From the NCBI GenBank assembly GCA_027056825.1, contig JALUJS010000343.1, forward strand, positions 1 to 9,675: 9,675 bases of DNA, given 5' to 3'. Positions 1 through 6,743 of this stretch are shown here, piece after piece. Source of the DNA: Candidatus Krumholzibacteriia bacterium (GTDB lineage: Bacteria > Krumholzibacteriota > Krumholzibacteriia > LZORAL124-64-63). The notes beneath the pieces were generated by a model that worked only from the letters and a program-made list of their open reading frames with translations, was not told the DNA's origin and searched no databases. How positions within the stretch are numbered: position 1 is the first letter of the stretch; every line of letters begins with the position of its first letter. Position numbers and translations under genes: made by a program.

Positions 1-1
1 T

Positions 2-385
2 CCTGCCGACGCGCTGGCCGCGGCCCTCGCCGGTGTCCGCAACGCGCCGGAAGCCGAAGCGGTGGGCGTCCTGGAACTCTCCACCTCGCCCGGCCTGTTG
101 CGTGCTCTGGACGGTGTCCTCAAGGCCGTACCGGTCTCCCTGGTCGAGGCCCGCCTGGCCGACGACCTGGGCGGCAAGGCCCTGGGCGTCATCGACGGCG
201 CCCTGCCGGACGTGCAGCAGGCCCTGGAACTTGCGCCGACGCTGTGCGGGGAGTGCGCCGAGGTGCTGGCCGCCTCGCTGCTGCCACGCCTGGACGACAC
301 CCTGCGGGGCGTCCTGGCCGCCGGCACGGCGTTCGGAACCTGCGCGGCGGTCCAGCCGGCCGGCGCCGAGATCCTGGAGGCTTGA
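2..385 (+). CDS. BMC-T trimeric microcompartment shell protein, C-terminal part (5' truncated by window)
   Basis: The reading frame is open from the window edge to TGA at 383-385 and gives 127 visible residues. Residues 20-76 form a BMC domain: an A-V-G-V-L-E strand, a helix with a K (L-D-G-V-L-K), a second strand, G-G-K-A-L-G-V-I-D-G at about 57-66, and the following V-Q-Q-A helix. The preceding residues look like the tail of another domain, so this is probably the second domain of a tandem-domain BMC-T protein, which forms pseudohexameric shell tiles; the tandem reading is inference. A C-x-x-C pair (Cys82, Cys85) and Cys114 lie after the core domain. A GTG at 62 could be called as a start by software, but it lies inside the domain, so I reject it. 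A vertex-protein gene follows after 2 bp, which confirms a shell operon. Confident on family, not on compartment type. Confidence 0.85.
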   Translation, partial: PADALAAALAGVRNAPEAEAVGVLELSTSPGLLRALDGVLKAVPVSLVEARLADDLGGKALGVIDGALPDVQQALELAPTLCGECAEVLAASLLPRLDDTLRGVLAAGTAFGTCAAVQPAGAEILEA

Positions 386-387
386 CC

Positions 388-681
388 ATGTTCCTGGGGC
401 GCGTGACCGGCAGGGTGATCCCCGCGGTGGTCCATCCGGGACTCGAGGGAGTGCCCCTGCTGTGGGTCCAGCCCCTGGACAAACACGGCCGCGACGCCGG
501 CCGGCCCTTCGTGTGCGCCGACGGCACGCGCATGGCGGGCCCGGGGGAGATGGTGTACTGGGAGGCCAGCCGCGAGGCCGCCCTGACCCTCGAGCCGAGC
601 TTCGTGCCCGTGGACCACGCGGTGGTGGGCATCGTGGACGATGTGCGGCTGAATGACGAAGCCGGGGACGGCGATCCATGA
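388..681 (+). CDS. BMC-P vertex shell protein, EutN/CcmL family (first copy)
   Basis: A 97-residue protein that starts M-F-L-G-R-V-T-G-R-V, the usual opening strand of EutN/CcmL pentamers. A H-P-G-L-E-G-V-P-L-L loop and strand follow, then the closing V-D-H-A-V-V-G-I-V-D-D-V segment. Five such subunits cap each vertex of the polyhedral shell. The ATG at 388 is preceded by GGAGG with 7-bp spacing, and the length fits the family (about 85-100 residues), so the longer open frame upstream is not used. The middle of the protein is divergent: M-A-G-P-G-E-M-V-Y-W-E-A-S replaces the usual V-G-A-G-x-G-E-x-V-x-x-x-x-G loop kept by the next gene. Its stop overlaps the next start (ATGA at 678-681), so the two are probably translationally coupled. 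Confidence 0.9.
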   Translation: MFLGRVTGRVIPAVVHPGLEGVPLLWVQPLDKHGRDAGRPFVCADGTRMAGPGEMVYWEASREAALTLEPSFVPVDHAVVGIVDDVRLNDEAGDGDP

Positions 682-983
682 TCTACGCGCGCGTGGCCGG
701 CAGCATCACCTCGACCATCAACCATCCGGACCTGGACGGGCGGCGCCTGCTGCTGTGCGACAAGCTCGACGCGGCGGGGAAACCGGCCGGCGGCTACGTC
801 ATCGCCGTGGACACGGTGGGCGCGGGCGCGGGCGAGACGGTCATCATCCTGGACGAGGGGAACGGGGCGCGGCAGATCCTGGAGCGCCCGGACGCGCCGG
901 TGCGGTCGGTGGTGGTGGGAGTGGTCGACGTGGCCGCACCAATCACCGCAGCAGGCACTGCACGGCCGCCGAAAGCTCCTTGA
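678..983 (+). CDS. BMC-P vertex shell protein, EutN/CcmL family (second copy)
   Basis: A 101-residue protein that closely follows the EutN/CcmL pattern: M-I-Y-A-R-V-A-G-S-I opening strand, H-P-D-L-D-G-R-R-L-L-L loop and strand, then A-V-D-T-V-G-A-G-A-G-E-T-V-I-I-L with G-N-G-A-R-Q, and V-V-V-G-V-V-D-V near the end. It should form pentamers closing shell vertices. The start overlaps the previous stop by 4 bp. The last dozen residues (after V-D-V-A-A-P-I) are a low-complexity tail beyond the normal fold, and this tail is where the gene runs 41 bp into the convergent kinase gene. Having two BMC-P paralogues side by side is known in several BMC loci; they may occupy different vertices or form shells of different composition. 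Confidence 0.92.
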   Translation: MIYARVAGSITSTINHPDLDGRRLLLCDKLDAAGKPAGGYVIAVDTVGAGAGETVIILDEGNGARQILERPDAPVRSVVVGVVDVAAPITAAGTARPPKAP

Positions 984-2937
984 GCCGGTAGGGCTTGGCC
1001 ACCAGGCCCAGGGCGCCCGCATCGAGCACCTGCTGGGATTCCTCGTTCAGACCGTAGCCGGTGGACAGCAGCACCCGGACCTGGGGATCGATCTCCCGCA
1101 TCCGGCGGAACGCCTCCATCCCGTCCATGCGCGGCATCTTGAGGTCCAGCAGCACGCCGTCGATGCGGTCGCGGTTGTCACGGAAGACTTCCAGGCCCTC
1201 CAGACCGTCCCGGGCGAGCAGGACCTCGTGGCCGAGAGCCTCCAGCATCCTGGCCGCCATGCCCCGCACGATCTCCTCGTCCTCCACCACCAGGATGCAG
1301 CCGGAGCCGGTCCGCCGCGGGGCTTCACCTGCAGGCGCGGTGGCGGTCCGCCGGACGCCCCGGGGCAGGCACACGGTCATGGTGGTTCCGGTCCCCGGCG
1401 CGGACTGGACATGCACGTCCCCGCCGTGGTTGCGGACGATGCCGTAGACGGTGGACAGCCCGAGCCCGGTGCCCTTGACGTTCCCGTCCTCGCGCGTGGT
1501 GAAGAAGGGCTCGAAGGCGCGACGCCTGACGTTCTCGGTCATGCCCACGCCCGTGTCGGTTACCGTCAGGGCCACGTGCTCTCCCGGCGACAGGTGAGGC
1601 CAGTGGGGGTCCCCCGCCGCGGGTATCCGGATGTTGCCCGTGGTTACGGTCATGGCGCCGCCGTCGGGCATGGCCTGGCAGGCGTTGACGCACAGGTTCA
1701 TCACCACCTGGTGCATCTGGCCGGGGTCGGCGTCCACGGTGTGCAGGTCGGAACCGGGCCGGAAGGCCATCTCGATCTTCTTGTCGAAGCTGTGCCGCAA
1801 CAGCGCGATGACCTCGGAAACCATGACGTTCAGGTCCACGGCCGACACCAGGTGCTTGCCCTCGCGGGCGAAGGCCAGCAGCTTGCGCGTCAGGTCCGCC
1901 GAGCGTTCGGCGGCGCGCTGGATCTCGGCCAGGGAATTGCGCCGCTCCGGATCCTGCTCCGTCTCCAGGAGCAGGCTGGTGTAGCCCATGATGCCGCCCA
2001 GCATGTTGTTGAAGTCGTGGGCGACGCCGCCGGCCAGCAGGCCCACCGAATCCATCTTCTGGGCCTGCAGGAGCTTCTCCTCGGCCAGCTTGCGGTTGGT
2101 GATGTCGCGCCACACGGTGTGCAGGATATGCCGATCATTCTCCACGGCCACGGACGTCAGCAGCACCTCGACGGGGAAGACCTCGCCGTCGGCGCGCTTG
2201 TGGTTCCACTCGAAACGGTGGGACCCCCGCTCCATGGCGATGCGCATCATCTCCTCGGCCTTGCTGAAGGACGGCTTGCCGTCCGGTTGCGTGGGCGGGG
2301 ACAGTTCCGACGGATGGGTGTTGAGCAGCTCTTCCTTGCTGGCGTAGCGCAGCATGCGGACGGTGGCCTGGTTGCAGTCGACGAACTGGCCGTTCTCGAT
2401 GATGAGGATGGCGTCGTCGGTCTTCTCGAACAGCTCGCGGTACTTGCGCATGCTGTTGAACAGCCCGGTTTCGGCCTCCTTGCGGCGCGAGATATCATGC
2501 ATGAAGCACACGCCGTGGCCGTCGGGCAGCATGACCGAGTGCATATCGACCCAGAAGCGCCGCCCGTCCTTGCGTTGCAGCTGGCGTTCGTTGCGGACGG
2601 TATGACCGTCCTCCAGTTTGTCGATGCGCAGGGGGTTTTCCGCGAGCACGTCCGGGGGAAAGAGGTCGCCGATGGCCATGGTCAGCAGTTCGTCCCGGTC
2701 GAAACCTGTCAGGCCCACGGCACGCCGGTTGACGTAACGGAAATGACCCTTGCTGCTGCCGATGAAGACCGCCACCGGAGCCATGGCGATGGCCTCGGCG
2801 AACGTGGTGCCGGATGCCAGGTTCTGGGCGGACGTCTCCTCGCAGGGAGCGAAATCCACCCGGCCGGGCTTGTTTTGGCGGGGACTGTTCACGGAACCCC
2901 CAGGGCCGTCAGGGAGTGAAAATCGATCGGATACCAT
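943..2937 (-). CDS. PAS-PAS hybrid sensor histidine kinase with C-terminal receiver
   Basis: A 664-residue protein with no membrane segment or signal peptide, so a cytoplasmic sensor kinase. Order of parts: two PAS domains (about 44-155 and 164-283), each ending in a D-I-S/T-x-R-K linker; a HisKA dimerisation helix with phospho-acceptor His307 in G-G-V-A-H-D-F-N-N; an HATPase domain with N box (Asn414/Asn418), D-T-G-V-G-M at 461-466, F-E-P-F-F-T and G-T-G-L-G-L at 489-494; and a receiver domain (about 546-664) with acidic residues E552-D553, phospho-acceptor Asp598 (L-L-D-L-K-M-P) and Lys648 (A-K-P-Y). All catalytic residues are present. There is no output domain, so phosphate may pass to a separate partner or Asp598 may regulate the kinase. 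The start is uncertain: ATG 2937 has no ribosome site and lies inside a repeat that also contains a -10-like box, whereas GTG 2892 (649 residues) has GGGGG just upstream. The open frame continues to 3408 only as a shadow of the upstream gene. The stimulus is unknown. Confidence 0.93.
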   Translation of the reverse strand: MVSDRFSLPDGPGGSVNSPRQNKPGRVDFAPCEETSAQNLASGTTFAEAIAMAPVAVFIGSSKGHFRYVNRRAVGLTGFDRDELLTMAIGDLFPPDVLAENPLRIDKLEDGHTVRNERQLQRKDGRRFWVDMHSVMLPDGHGVCFMHDISRRKEAETGLFNSMRKYRELFEKTDDAILIIENGQFVDCNQATVRMLRYASKEELLNTHPSELSPPTQPDGKPSFSKAEEMMRIAMERGSHRFEWNHKRADGEVFPVEVLLTSVAVENDRHILHTVWRDITNRKLAEEKLLQAQKMDSVGLLAGGVAHDFNNMLGGIMGYTSLLLETEQDPERRNSLAEIQRAAERSADLTRKLLAFAREGKHLVSAVDLNVMVSEVIALLRHSFDKKIEMAFRPGSDLHTVDADPGQMHQVVMNLCVNACQAMPDGGAMTVTTGNIRIPAAGDPHWPHLSPGEHVALTVTDTGVGMTENVRRRAFEPFFTTREDGNVKGTGLGLSTVYGIVRNHGGDVHVQSAPGTGTTMTVCLPRGVRRTATAPAGEAPRRTGSGCILVVEDEEIVRGMAARMLEALGHEVLLARDGLEGLEVFRDNRDRIDGVLLDLKMPRMDGMEAFRRMREIDPQVRVLLSTGYGLNEESQQVLDAGALGLVAKPYRLKELSAAVQCLLR

Positions 2938-2951
2938 TGTATCGGATACCA
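2926..2951. repeat. Tandem 11-bp direct repeat with internal palindrome at the kinase 5' end
   Basis: ATCGGATACCA occurs at 2926-2936 and again at 2941-2951, a 15-bp period. The second copy overlaps a near-perfect inverted repeat, GTATC-G-GATAC, at 2939-2949, and CGATCG at 2924-2929 adjoins the first copy. This AT-richer patch lies between the exporter gene and the kinase. It may be an operator for the kinase promoter; that is inference. Confidence 0.5.
2936..2941 (-). promoter_or_regulatory. Candidate -10 box of the kinase gene
   Basis: On the - strand this reads TACAAT, 5 of 6 matches to TATAAT, in an AT-rich patch of an otherwise GC-rich region. The best upstream -35 match (CTTACA, 4 of 6) sits at an over-long 19-bp spacing, so the promoter may need an activator. 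If it is real, transcription would start near 2929 and translation would have to begin at GTG 2892 rather than ATG 2937. Confidence 0.35.
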
Positions 2952-2969
2952 AAATGGGAATGTAAGCGG

Positions 2970-2988
2970 AAAACCGGCCCTGCGGGGC
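2970..2988 (-). terminator. Weak candidate terminator or attenuator after the tauE-like gene
   Basis: Directly at the exporter stop, the - strand reads GCCC-CGCA-GGGC (4-bp stem, 2988-2977), then CGG, then TTTT (2973-2970). The stem is short and the T run is not adjacent, so termination would be partial at best. It fits a partial separation of the efflux operon from the kinase gene, which also has its own candidate promoter. Confidence 0.25.
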
Positions 2989-3740
2989 TACAACCCCTGC
3001 CGCAGCAGATTGACGGCGAAGACCACCGCGACCACGAGCACCAGCCTGCGGATCCACGCGTGCCCCCGGCTGATGGCCAGCCGGGTCCCCAGCCATCCTC
3101 CCAGGGAATTGCCCGCCGCCAGGGCCAGGCCGCGCAGCCAGTCCACCTGCCCGTGGATGACGAACACCGCCAGGGCGGCCATGGTGAACAGGCCCACCAC
3201 GAAGACCTTCACCGCGTTGACACGCACCAGGTCCAGGCCGTGGACCAGCAGGGCCGTGATGATCAGGAAGCCCACCCCGGCCTGGATGAATCCCCCGTAG
3301 AAGCCGATGAACAGGAAGGTGCCCGCCAGGGCGGCGATCCGCCGGGCCGTCAGCGCGCGCGGGTCGAACCGCCAGCGGCTTGCCGGATCGATCACCATCA
3401 CCACGCACACCATCACGATCACGCCGGCCAGGATACGGCGGAACATCACGTCGTCCACGCCGATGGCCAGGCGCGCGCCGAGCACGCTGCCCAGCAGGGC
3501 GGTGGGCGCGCAGGCGAGGGCCACTTTCAGGGGCAGGTAGCCGCTGCGCCGGAAACTTCCGGAGGCCACGATGTTCTGGATGAGGATGGCCACGCGGTTG
3601 GTCCCGTTGGCCATGGCCGCGGGCAACCCCAGGAACAGCAGGACCGGCAGGGTCAGCAGCGAGCCCCCGCCGGCCAGGATGTTGATGACACCGGCGGCCA
3701 GACCGACACCGAACAACAGCAGGACATCCAGGACGGGCAT
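2988..3740 (-). CDS. TauE/SafE family membrane exporter (sulfite/organosulfonate-type anion permease)
   Basis: A 250-residue, highly hydrophobic protein with about 7-8 predicted membrane helices. The first repeat carries the family motif G-x-x-A-G-x-x-N-x-x-A-G-G-G-S (about residues 12-27), followed by P-x-L-L-F-L-G-L-P and N-G-T-N-R-V. The second half has the matching G-F-Y-G-G-F-I-Q-A-G-V-G-F segment. The length is usual for the family (about 240-270). Characterised relatives export sulfite, sulfoacetate or related anions, but most members have no known substrate. The ATG at 3740 lies 7 bp after the glycosyltransferase stop, so the gene is most likely the last of the efflux operon. The sequence does not show the substrate. 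Confidence 0.9.
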   Translation of the reverse strand: MPVLDVLLLFGVGLAAGVINILAGGGSLLTLPVLLFLGLPAAMANGTNRVAILIQNIVASGSFRRSGYLPLKVALACAPTALLGSVLGARLAIGVDDVMFRRILAGVIVMVCVVMVIDPASRWRFDPRALTARRIAALAGTFLFIGFYGGFIQAGVGFLIITALLVHGLDLVRVNAVKVFVVGLFTMAALAVFVIHGQVDWLRGLALAAGNSLGGWLGTRLAISRGHAWIRRLVLVVAVVFAVNLLRQGL

Positions 3741-3747
3741 GACAGGC

Positions 3748-4314
3748 CTACTTCCGGGGCCGGGTCGGCGGCGGACCGGCCCTGACGAGCAGGGAGGCGC
3801 CCCGCCGGGCCATCGTCACCGGAGGACTGCCGGCGATCCGGGCCAGGTCGGGCAGGAAGCGCGGCTCGGTCAGGACGCAGCCACCGGCGAGCAGGTGGTC
3901 CCGCAGGGCGGTCTCGTTGAAGGTAGCCTCTTTTTGCGGCCCGCCGAATCTCGTGTCGCGGCCGAAGAAGAACGCGGGCGCCGGGCCGTGATTGTAGAAC
4001 ACCAGTGCGCTGGGCATCACGCGGAAGCAGGCCGGTGGCATACCGGCGGCGCGCGCGGCCTGGAGCAGATCGCGGGTGGGGGGCGCCAGGTGCAAAGCGC
4101 CCAGGACGAAGGGCCAGGCGAGGGCGGCGGCCGTCCAGCCCAGGGTGCGGACCCGCAGGTTACCGCCGGGGCGGTCCGGCAATCCCGCGGCAGCCATCAC
4201 CGCCAGCGGCGCAACCATGGGCAGCAGGTAGTTGGGCCGCTTGGAGCCGCTCACCGAAAAGACGATCAGGGGCACGAGGACCCACAGCAGAAGCAGTGCA
4301 CGGCAGCGGGCCAC
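3748..4314 (-). CDS. ArnT/PMT-like glycosyltransferase, C-terminal fragment (frameshifted from the upstream fragment)
   Basis: This frame continues the membrane glycosyltransferase encoded just upstream. Residues about 7-42 give L-L-L-L-W-V-L-V-P-L-I-V-F-S-V-S-G-S-K-R followed by P-N-Y-L-L-P-M. The S-G-S-K-x-x-x-Y-x-L-P signature is the conserved loop that follows the mid-protein helices in ArnT-type enzymes. One or two more hydrophobic segments and a soluble C-terminal domain follow. The apparent GTG start at 4314 is an artefact of the frameshift: it sits 3 bp past the ten-base homopolymer and leaves no N-terminal half. Joining the two fragments with one base fewer (nine C) gives a continuous protein of 469 residues, close to the usual length of these enzymes. 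On its own the fragment would be non-functional. Confidence 0.85.
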   Translation of the reverse strand: MARCRALLLLWVLVPLIVFSVSGSKRPNYLLPMVAPLAVMAAAGLPDRPGGNLRVRTLGWTAAALAWPFVLGALHLAPPTRDLLQAARAAGMPPACFRVMPSALVFYNHGPAPAFFFGRDTRFGGPQKEATFNETALRDHLLAGGCVLTEPRFLPDLARIAGSPPVTMARRGASLLVRAGPPPTRPRK

Positions 4315-5158
4315 CCCGGGGGGGGGGCGGGGTCCGCAAGCCGCGCCACAGCTCCGGCAGCCAGGGCAGCATCAGCACGGGAACCATGGGCAGGAAGTAC
4401 CACCAGGGCTCGGCCCGGCCGTGGCGGGTGGAGGCCAGACGGCCGGCGGTCTCGTCGCCCAGCCAGAATCCGAGCAGCCCCGGATGGCGGTGCATGACCG
4501 TCACGTACCAGGGGGCGGCCAGGGCGATGAAGATCGCCAGGGCGACCGGGTGGAACAGGCGCGCCACCGGACGCCACCGGTCGCGCCCCGACAGCGCCCA
4601 CGCCCCCAGGGGAATCACGGTCCAGAACAGCGCCATGTGGCCCTTGGCCATGAACCCCACCGCCAGGCCCAGGCCCGTCAGGGTACGCGTTGCGAGCCGG
4701 GGCCGGTCGTCGAGGGCGGCGGTGCAGGCGGCGAGGGCGCCCGCCCACAGGAAGATGTCCCCGGTGGTCATGTGGCCCTGGGCCACCGCCAGGGGTGAGA
4801 GCAGGGCCATGAGACCGGCCCAGCGGGCGCGCAGCTCGTCCAGGCCCAGCACCAGGGCCAGGCGCAGGGTCAGCCAGGCGCACAGGACCAGTGCCAGGGT
4901 GGCGGGCAGGCGCACGGCCCACTCCCGGTCCGGCAGCATCTTCAGGGCCGCCGCGCCGGCCCAGTAGGCCAGCGGGGGCTTGGTCAGCAGGGCCGCGCCG
5001 TTGAAGGTGGGGGTGATCCAGTCGCCGCCATGGGCCATGTCCCAGGCCACCGAGGCGTAGCGCCCCTCGGTGTTCTCCAGCAGGGGATAGGCCGCCAGTC
5101 CGAGCAGCCACAGCAGCCCGGCGCAGGCGATGACGATGGTCAGGGAGCGGCGTGTCAA
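4160..5158 (-). CDS. ArnT/PMT-like membrane glycosyltransferase, N-terminal fragment (frameshifted)
   Basis: The real coding part runs from the start to about residue 277, where a ten-C run shifts the frame; the last ~55 residues, down to the stop at 4160, are out-of-frame sequence. The N-terminus has a membrane helix (about 6-26), then E-N-T-E-G-R-Y-A-S-V-A and G-G-D-W-I-T-P-T-F-N-G, and T-K-P-P-L-A-Y-W. These are the periplasmic loop motifs of GT39/GT83-type enzymes that move a sugar from a polyprenyl-phosphate donor to lipid A or another acceptor at the outer face of the inner membrane. Several more helices follow. The start is TTG at 5158, overlapping the transporter stop by 4 bp (TTGA); the ribosome site is weak. 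Context: fifth gene of a MarR-efflux operon, so a role in envelope modification linked to resistance is plausible but inferred. Donor and acceptor are unknown. Confidence 0.85.
   Translation of the reverse strand: MTRRSLTIVIACAGLLWLLGLAAYPLLENTEGRYASVAWDMAHGGDWITPTFNGAALLTKPPLAYWAGAAALKMLPDREWAVRLPATLALVLCAWLTLRLALVLGLDELRARWAGLMALLSPLAVAQGHMTTGDIFLWAGALAACTAALDDRPRLATRTLTGLGLAVGFMAKGHMALFWTVIPLGAWALSGRDRWRPVARLFHPVALAIFIALAAPWYVTVMHRHPGLLGFWLGDETAGRLASTRHGRAEPWWYFLPMVPVLMLPWLPELWRGLRTPPPPRGGPLPCTASAVGPRAPDRLFGERLQAAQLPAAHGCAAGGDGCRGIAGPPRR
4318..4327. repeat. Ten-base G homopolymer (C10 on the coding strand) at a frameshift
   Basis: A run of ten G lies exactly where the glycosyltransferase changes frame. 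Nine or twelve bases would restore one reading frame. It is the longest homopolymer I noticed in the window. Possible explanations are a sequencing or assembly indel, a recent inactivating mutation, or slipped-strand phase variation. Confidence 0.9.
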
Positions 5159-6741
5159 TGCCCCAGGGCGCCTTTCTTCACCTTGCCGCCCAGCAGCAGC
5201 GCCAGGGGCATGAACACGATGAACGAGATCATCAGCATATGGAAGACATCATTGTAGGCCATGGCCGCCGCTTGCTGCTGCACCAGGCCGTTCACCAGCC
5301 CGTCGGCCATCTGCCGGTTGGTCACCGGGTCCAGGCCCGATACGGTATCCAGGGCCCTGGCCGCCCCGTACAGTTGCTGCTGCAACACCGGGTTGCCGGG
5401 GGTGAGGTTCTCGACCAGGCGCGCGTGATGCAGCTGCGCCTGCTGGGCCAGCACGGTGGAGCTGATGGCGATGCCGATGGAGCCGCCCTCGTTGCGCATG
5501 AGGTTGAACAGCCCGGTGGCCGAGCCGATCTGCGCGGGCTTGAGGTTCACGAAGGCCGCGGCGGTCAGGGGCACGAACAGGAAGCCCAGTCCGACGCCCT
5601 GCAGCAGGCGGCTGTCCATCATGTAGGTGAAGTCCACCGCCAGGTTCATGTGCATCATCATCCACATGGACCACACGTTCATGGCGGCGCCGAAGATCAC
5701 CAGCACCCGCAGGTCCACCCGGCCCACCAGGAAACCCACCACCGCCATGGACAGCAACGAGGTCACGCCGCCGGGCGAGAGCACCAGCCCCGCCCACGTC
5801 GCGGTGTAGTGCATGAGGGTCTGGGCGAACAGGGGCAGCATGGTGAACGAGCCGTACAACCCGAAGCCCAGCAGGAACATGAGGGTCGTGCCCACGGTGA
5901 ACTGGCGGTCCCGGAACACGTTCAGATCCACCAGGGGCCGCGAGGCGGTCAGCGAGCGCCACACGAACAGGGCCAGGGCCAGGGCCGTGGTCAGGGCCAG
6001 GATCTGGATGAAGGGGCTGTGGAACCAGTCGTAGCGCTCACCGCGGTTGAGCATGATCTCGAGGCTGCCCAGGCCCACAGCCAGCAACAGGAAACTCGCG
6101 TAGTCGATGCGTCCCTCCGGCTTCTTCAGATAGGGCGGGTCGGTGACGTTCAGCAGGGCCATGGTGATGCCGATGATTCCCACCGGCACGTTGATGTAGA
6201 ACACCCAGCGCCAGGTGATGGTGTCGGTGATCCATCCGCCCAGGGTGGGCCCGATGATGGGGCCGAAGATCACGCCCACCCCGAACAGGGCCATGGCCTT
6301 GCCGTGCTCCTCGGGCGGGAAGGACTCCAGGAGGATGGCCTGGGACATGGGCACCATGGCGCCCCCGGCGATTCCCTGCAGCACCCGCATGGCCAGCAGC
6401 ATGGGCAAGGACAGGGCCGCTCCCGACAGGAACGAGGCCACCGTGAACAGCCCCAGGCACCAGATATAGGCCCGCTTGCGGCCGAAGAAGTTGCCGATCC
6501 AGCCGGTCATGGGCAGGATCACGGCGTTGGCCACCAGGTAGCTGGTGATCACCCACGTCACCTCGTCCTGCCCGGCGCTGAAGGTGCCCTGGATGTGGGG
6601 CAGGGCCACGTTGGCCACCGAGGTGTCGATGACCTCGATGAGGGTCCCGATCATCACCGTGACGGCGACCAGGTACTTGTTGGCCGCGCCCCGGTTCGCA
6701 GGCGCCCCGCCGGGTGTCGTGTTGCCTGCTTCCCGGCCCAC
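5155..6741 (-). CDS. emrB: EmrB/QacA-type MFS drug:H+ antiporter (DHA2, 14 helices)
   Basis: A 528-residue inner-membrane transporter of the DHA2 group, expected to use the proton gradient to move hydrophobic compounds into the EmrA-TolC-type channel. Helix 1 carries the motif D1-like L-I-E-V-I-D-T-S-V-A-N-V-A-L-P (34-48). The loop 2-3 motif A is G-W-I-G-N-F-F-G-R-K-R (80-90). Helix 5 carries the antiporter motif C, G-V-G-V-I-F-G-P-I-I-G-P-x-L-G-G (154-169). A Q-rich periplasmic stretch precedes the last helix (about 497-517), as in EmrB. The start is GTG at 6741, supported by GGAGG 7 bp upstream and a gap of only 2 bp after the emrA stop; length is standard. Its stop overlaps the glycosyltransferase start. 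The family is secure, but the drug range cannot be read from the sequence. Confidence 0.95.
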   Translation of the reverse strand: MGREAGNTTPGGAPANRGAANKYLVAVTVMIGTLIEVIDTSVANVALPHIQGTFSAGQDEVTWVITSYLVANAVILPMTGWIGNFFGRKRAYIWCLGLFTVASFLSGAALSLPMLLAMRVLQGIAGGAMVPMSQAILLESFPPEEHGKAMALFGVGVIFGPIIGPTLGGWITDTITWRWVFYINVPVGIIGITMALLNVTDPPYLKKPEGRIDYASFLLLAVGLGSLEIMLNRGERYDWFHSPFIQILALTTALALALFVWRSLTASRPLVDLNVFRDRQFTVGTTLMFLLGFGLYGSFTMLPLFAQTLMHYTATWAGLVLSPGGVTSLLSMAVVGFLVGRVDLRVLVIFGAAMNVWSMWMMMHMNLAVDFTYMMDSRLLQGVGLGFLFVPLTAAAFVNLKPAQIGSATGLFNLMRNEGGSIGIAISSTVLAQQAQLHHARLVENLTPGNPVLQQQLYGAARALDTVSGLDPVTNRQMADGLVNGLVQQQAAAMAYNDVFHMLMISFIVFMPLALLLGGKVKKGALGH

Positions 6742-6743
6742 AG

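Noticed and set aside
33..656. 207-codon + strand open frame over the shell genes
   Set aside because: Trp/Arg/Pro/Ser-rich nonsense in the wrong frame; the BMC-T and BMC-P frames carry the real family motifs and ribosome sites.
1228..2919. 563-codon open frame on the + strand opposite the kinase
   Set aside because: Composition is His/Gly/Val-rich with no recognisable domain, typical of an antisense shadow of a GC-rich gene; the opposite strand has every kinase motif.
2938..3408. N-terminal extension of the kinase reading frame up to 3408
   Set aside because: The added residues are Gly/Pro/Arg-rich and lie in another frame across the intact TauE-like gene on the same strand; the PAS-kinase similarity begins only after 2937.
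2814..3785. 323-codon + strand open frame opposite the TauE-like gene
   Set aside because: Gln/His/Asp-rich, low complexity, crosses two gene boundaries and has no domain; an antisense shadow.
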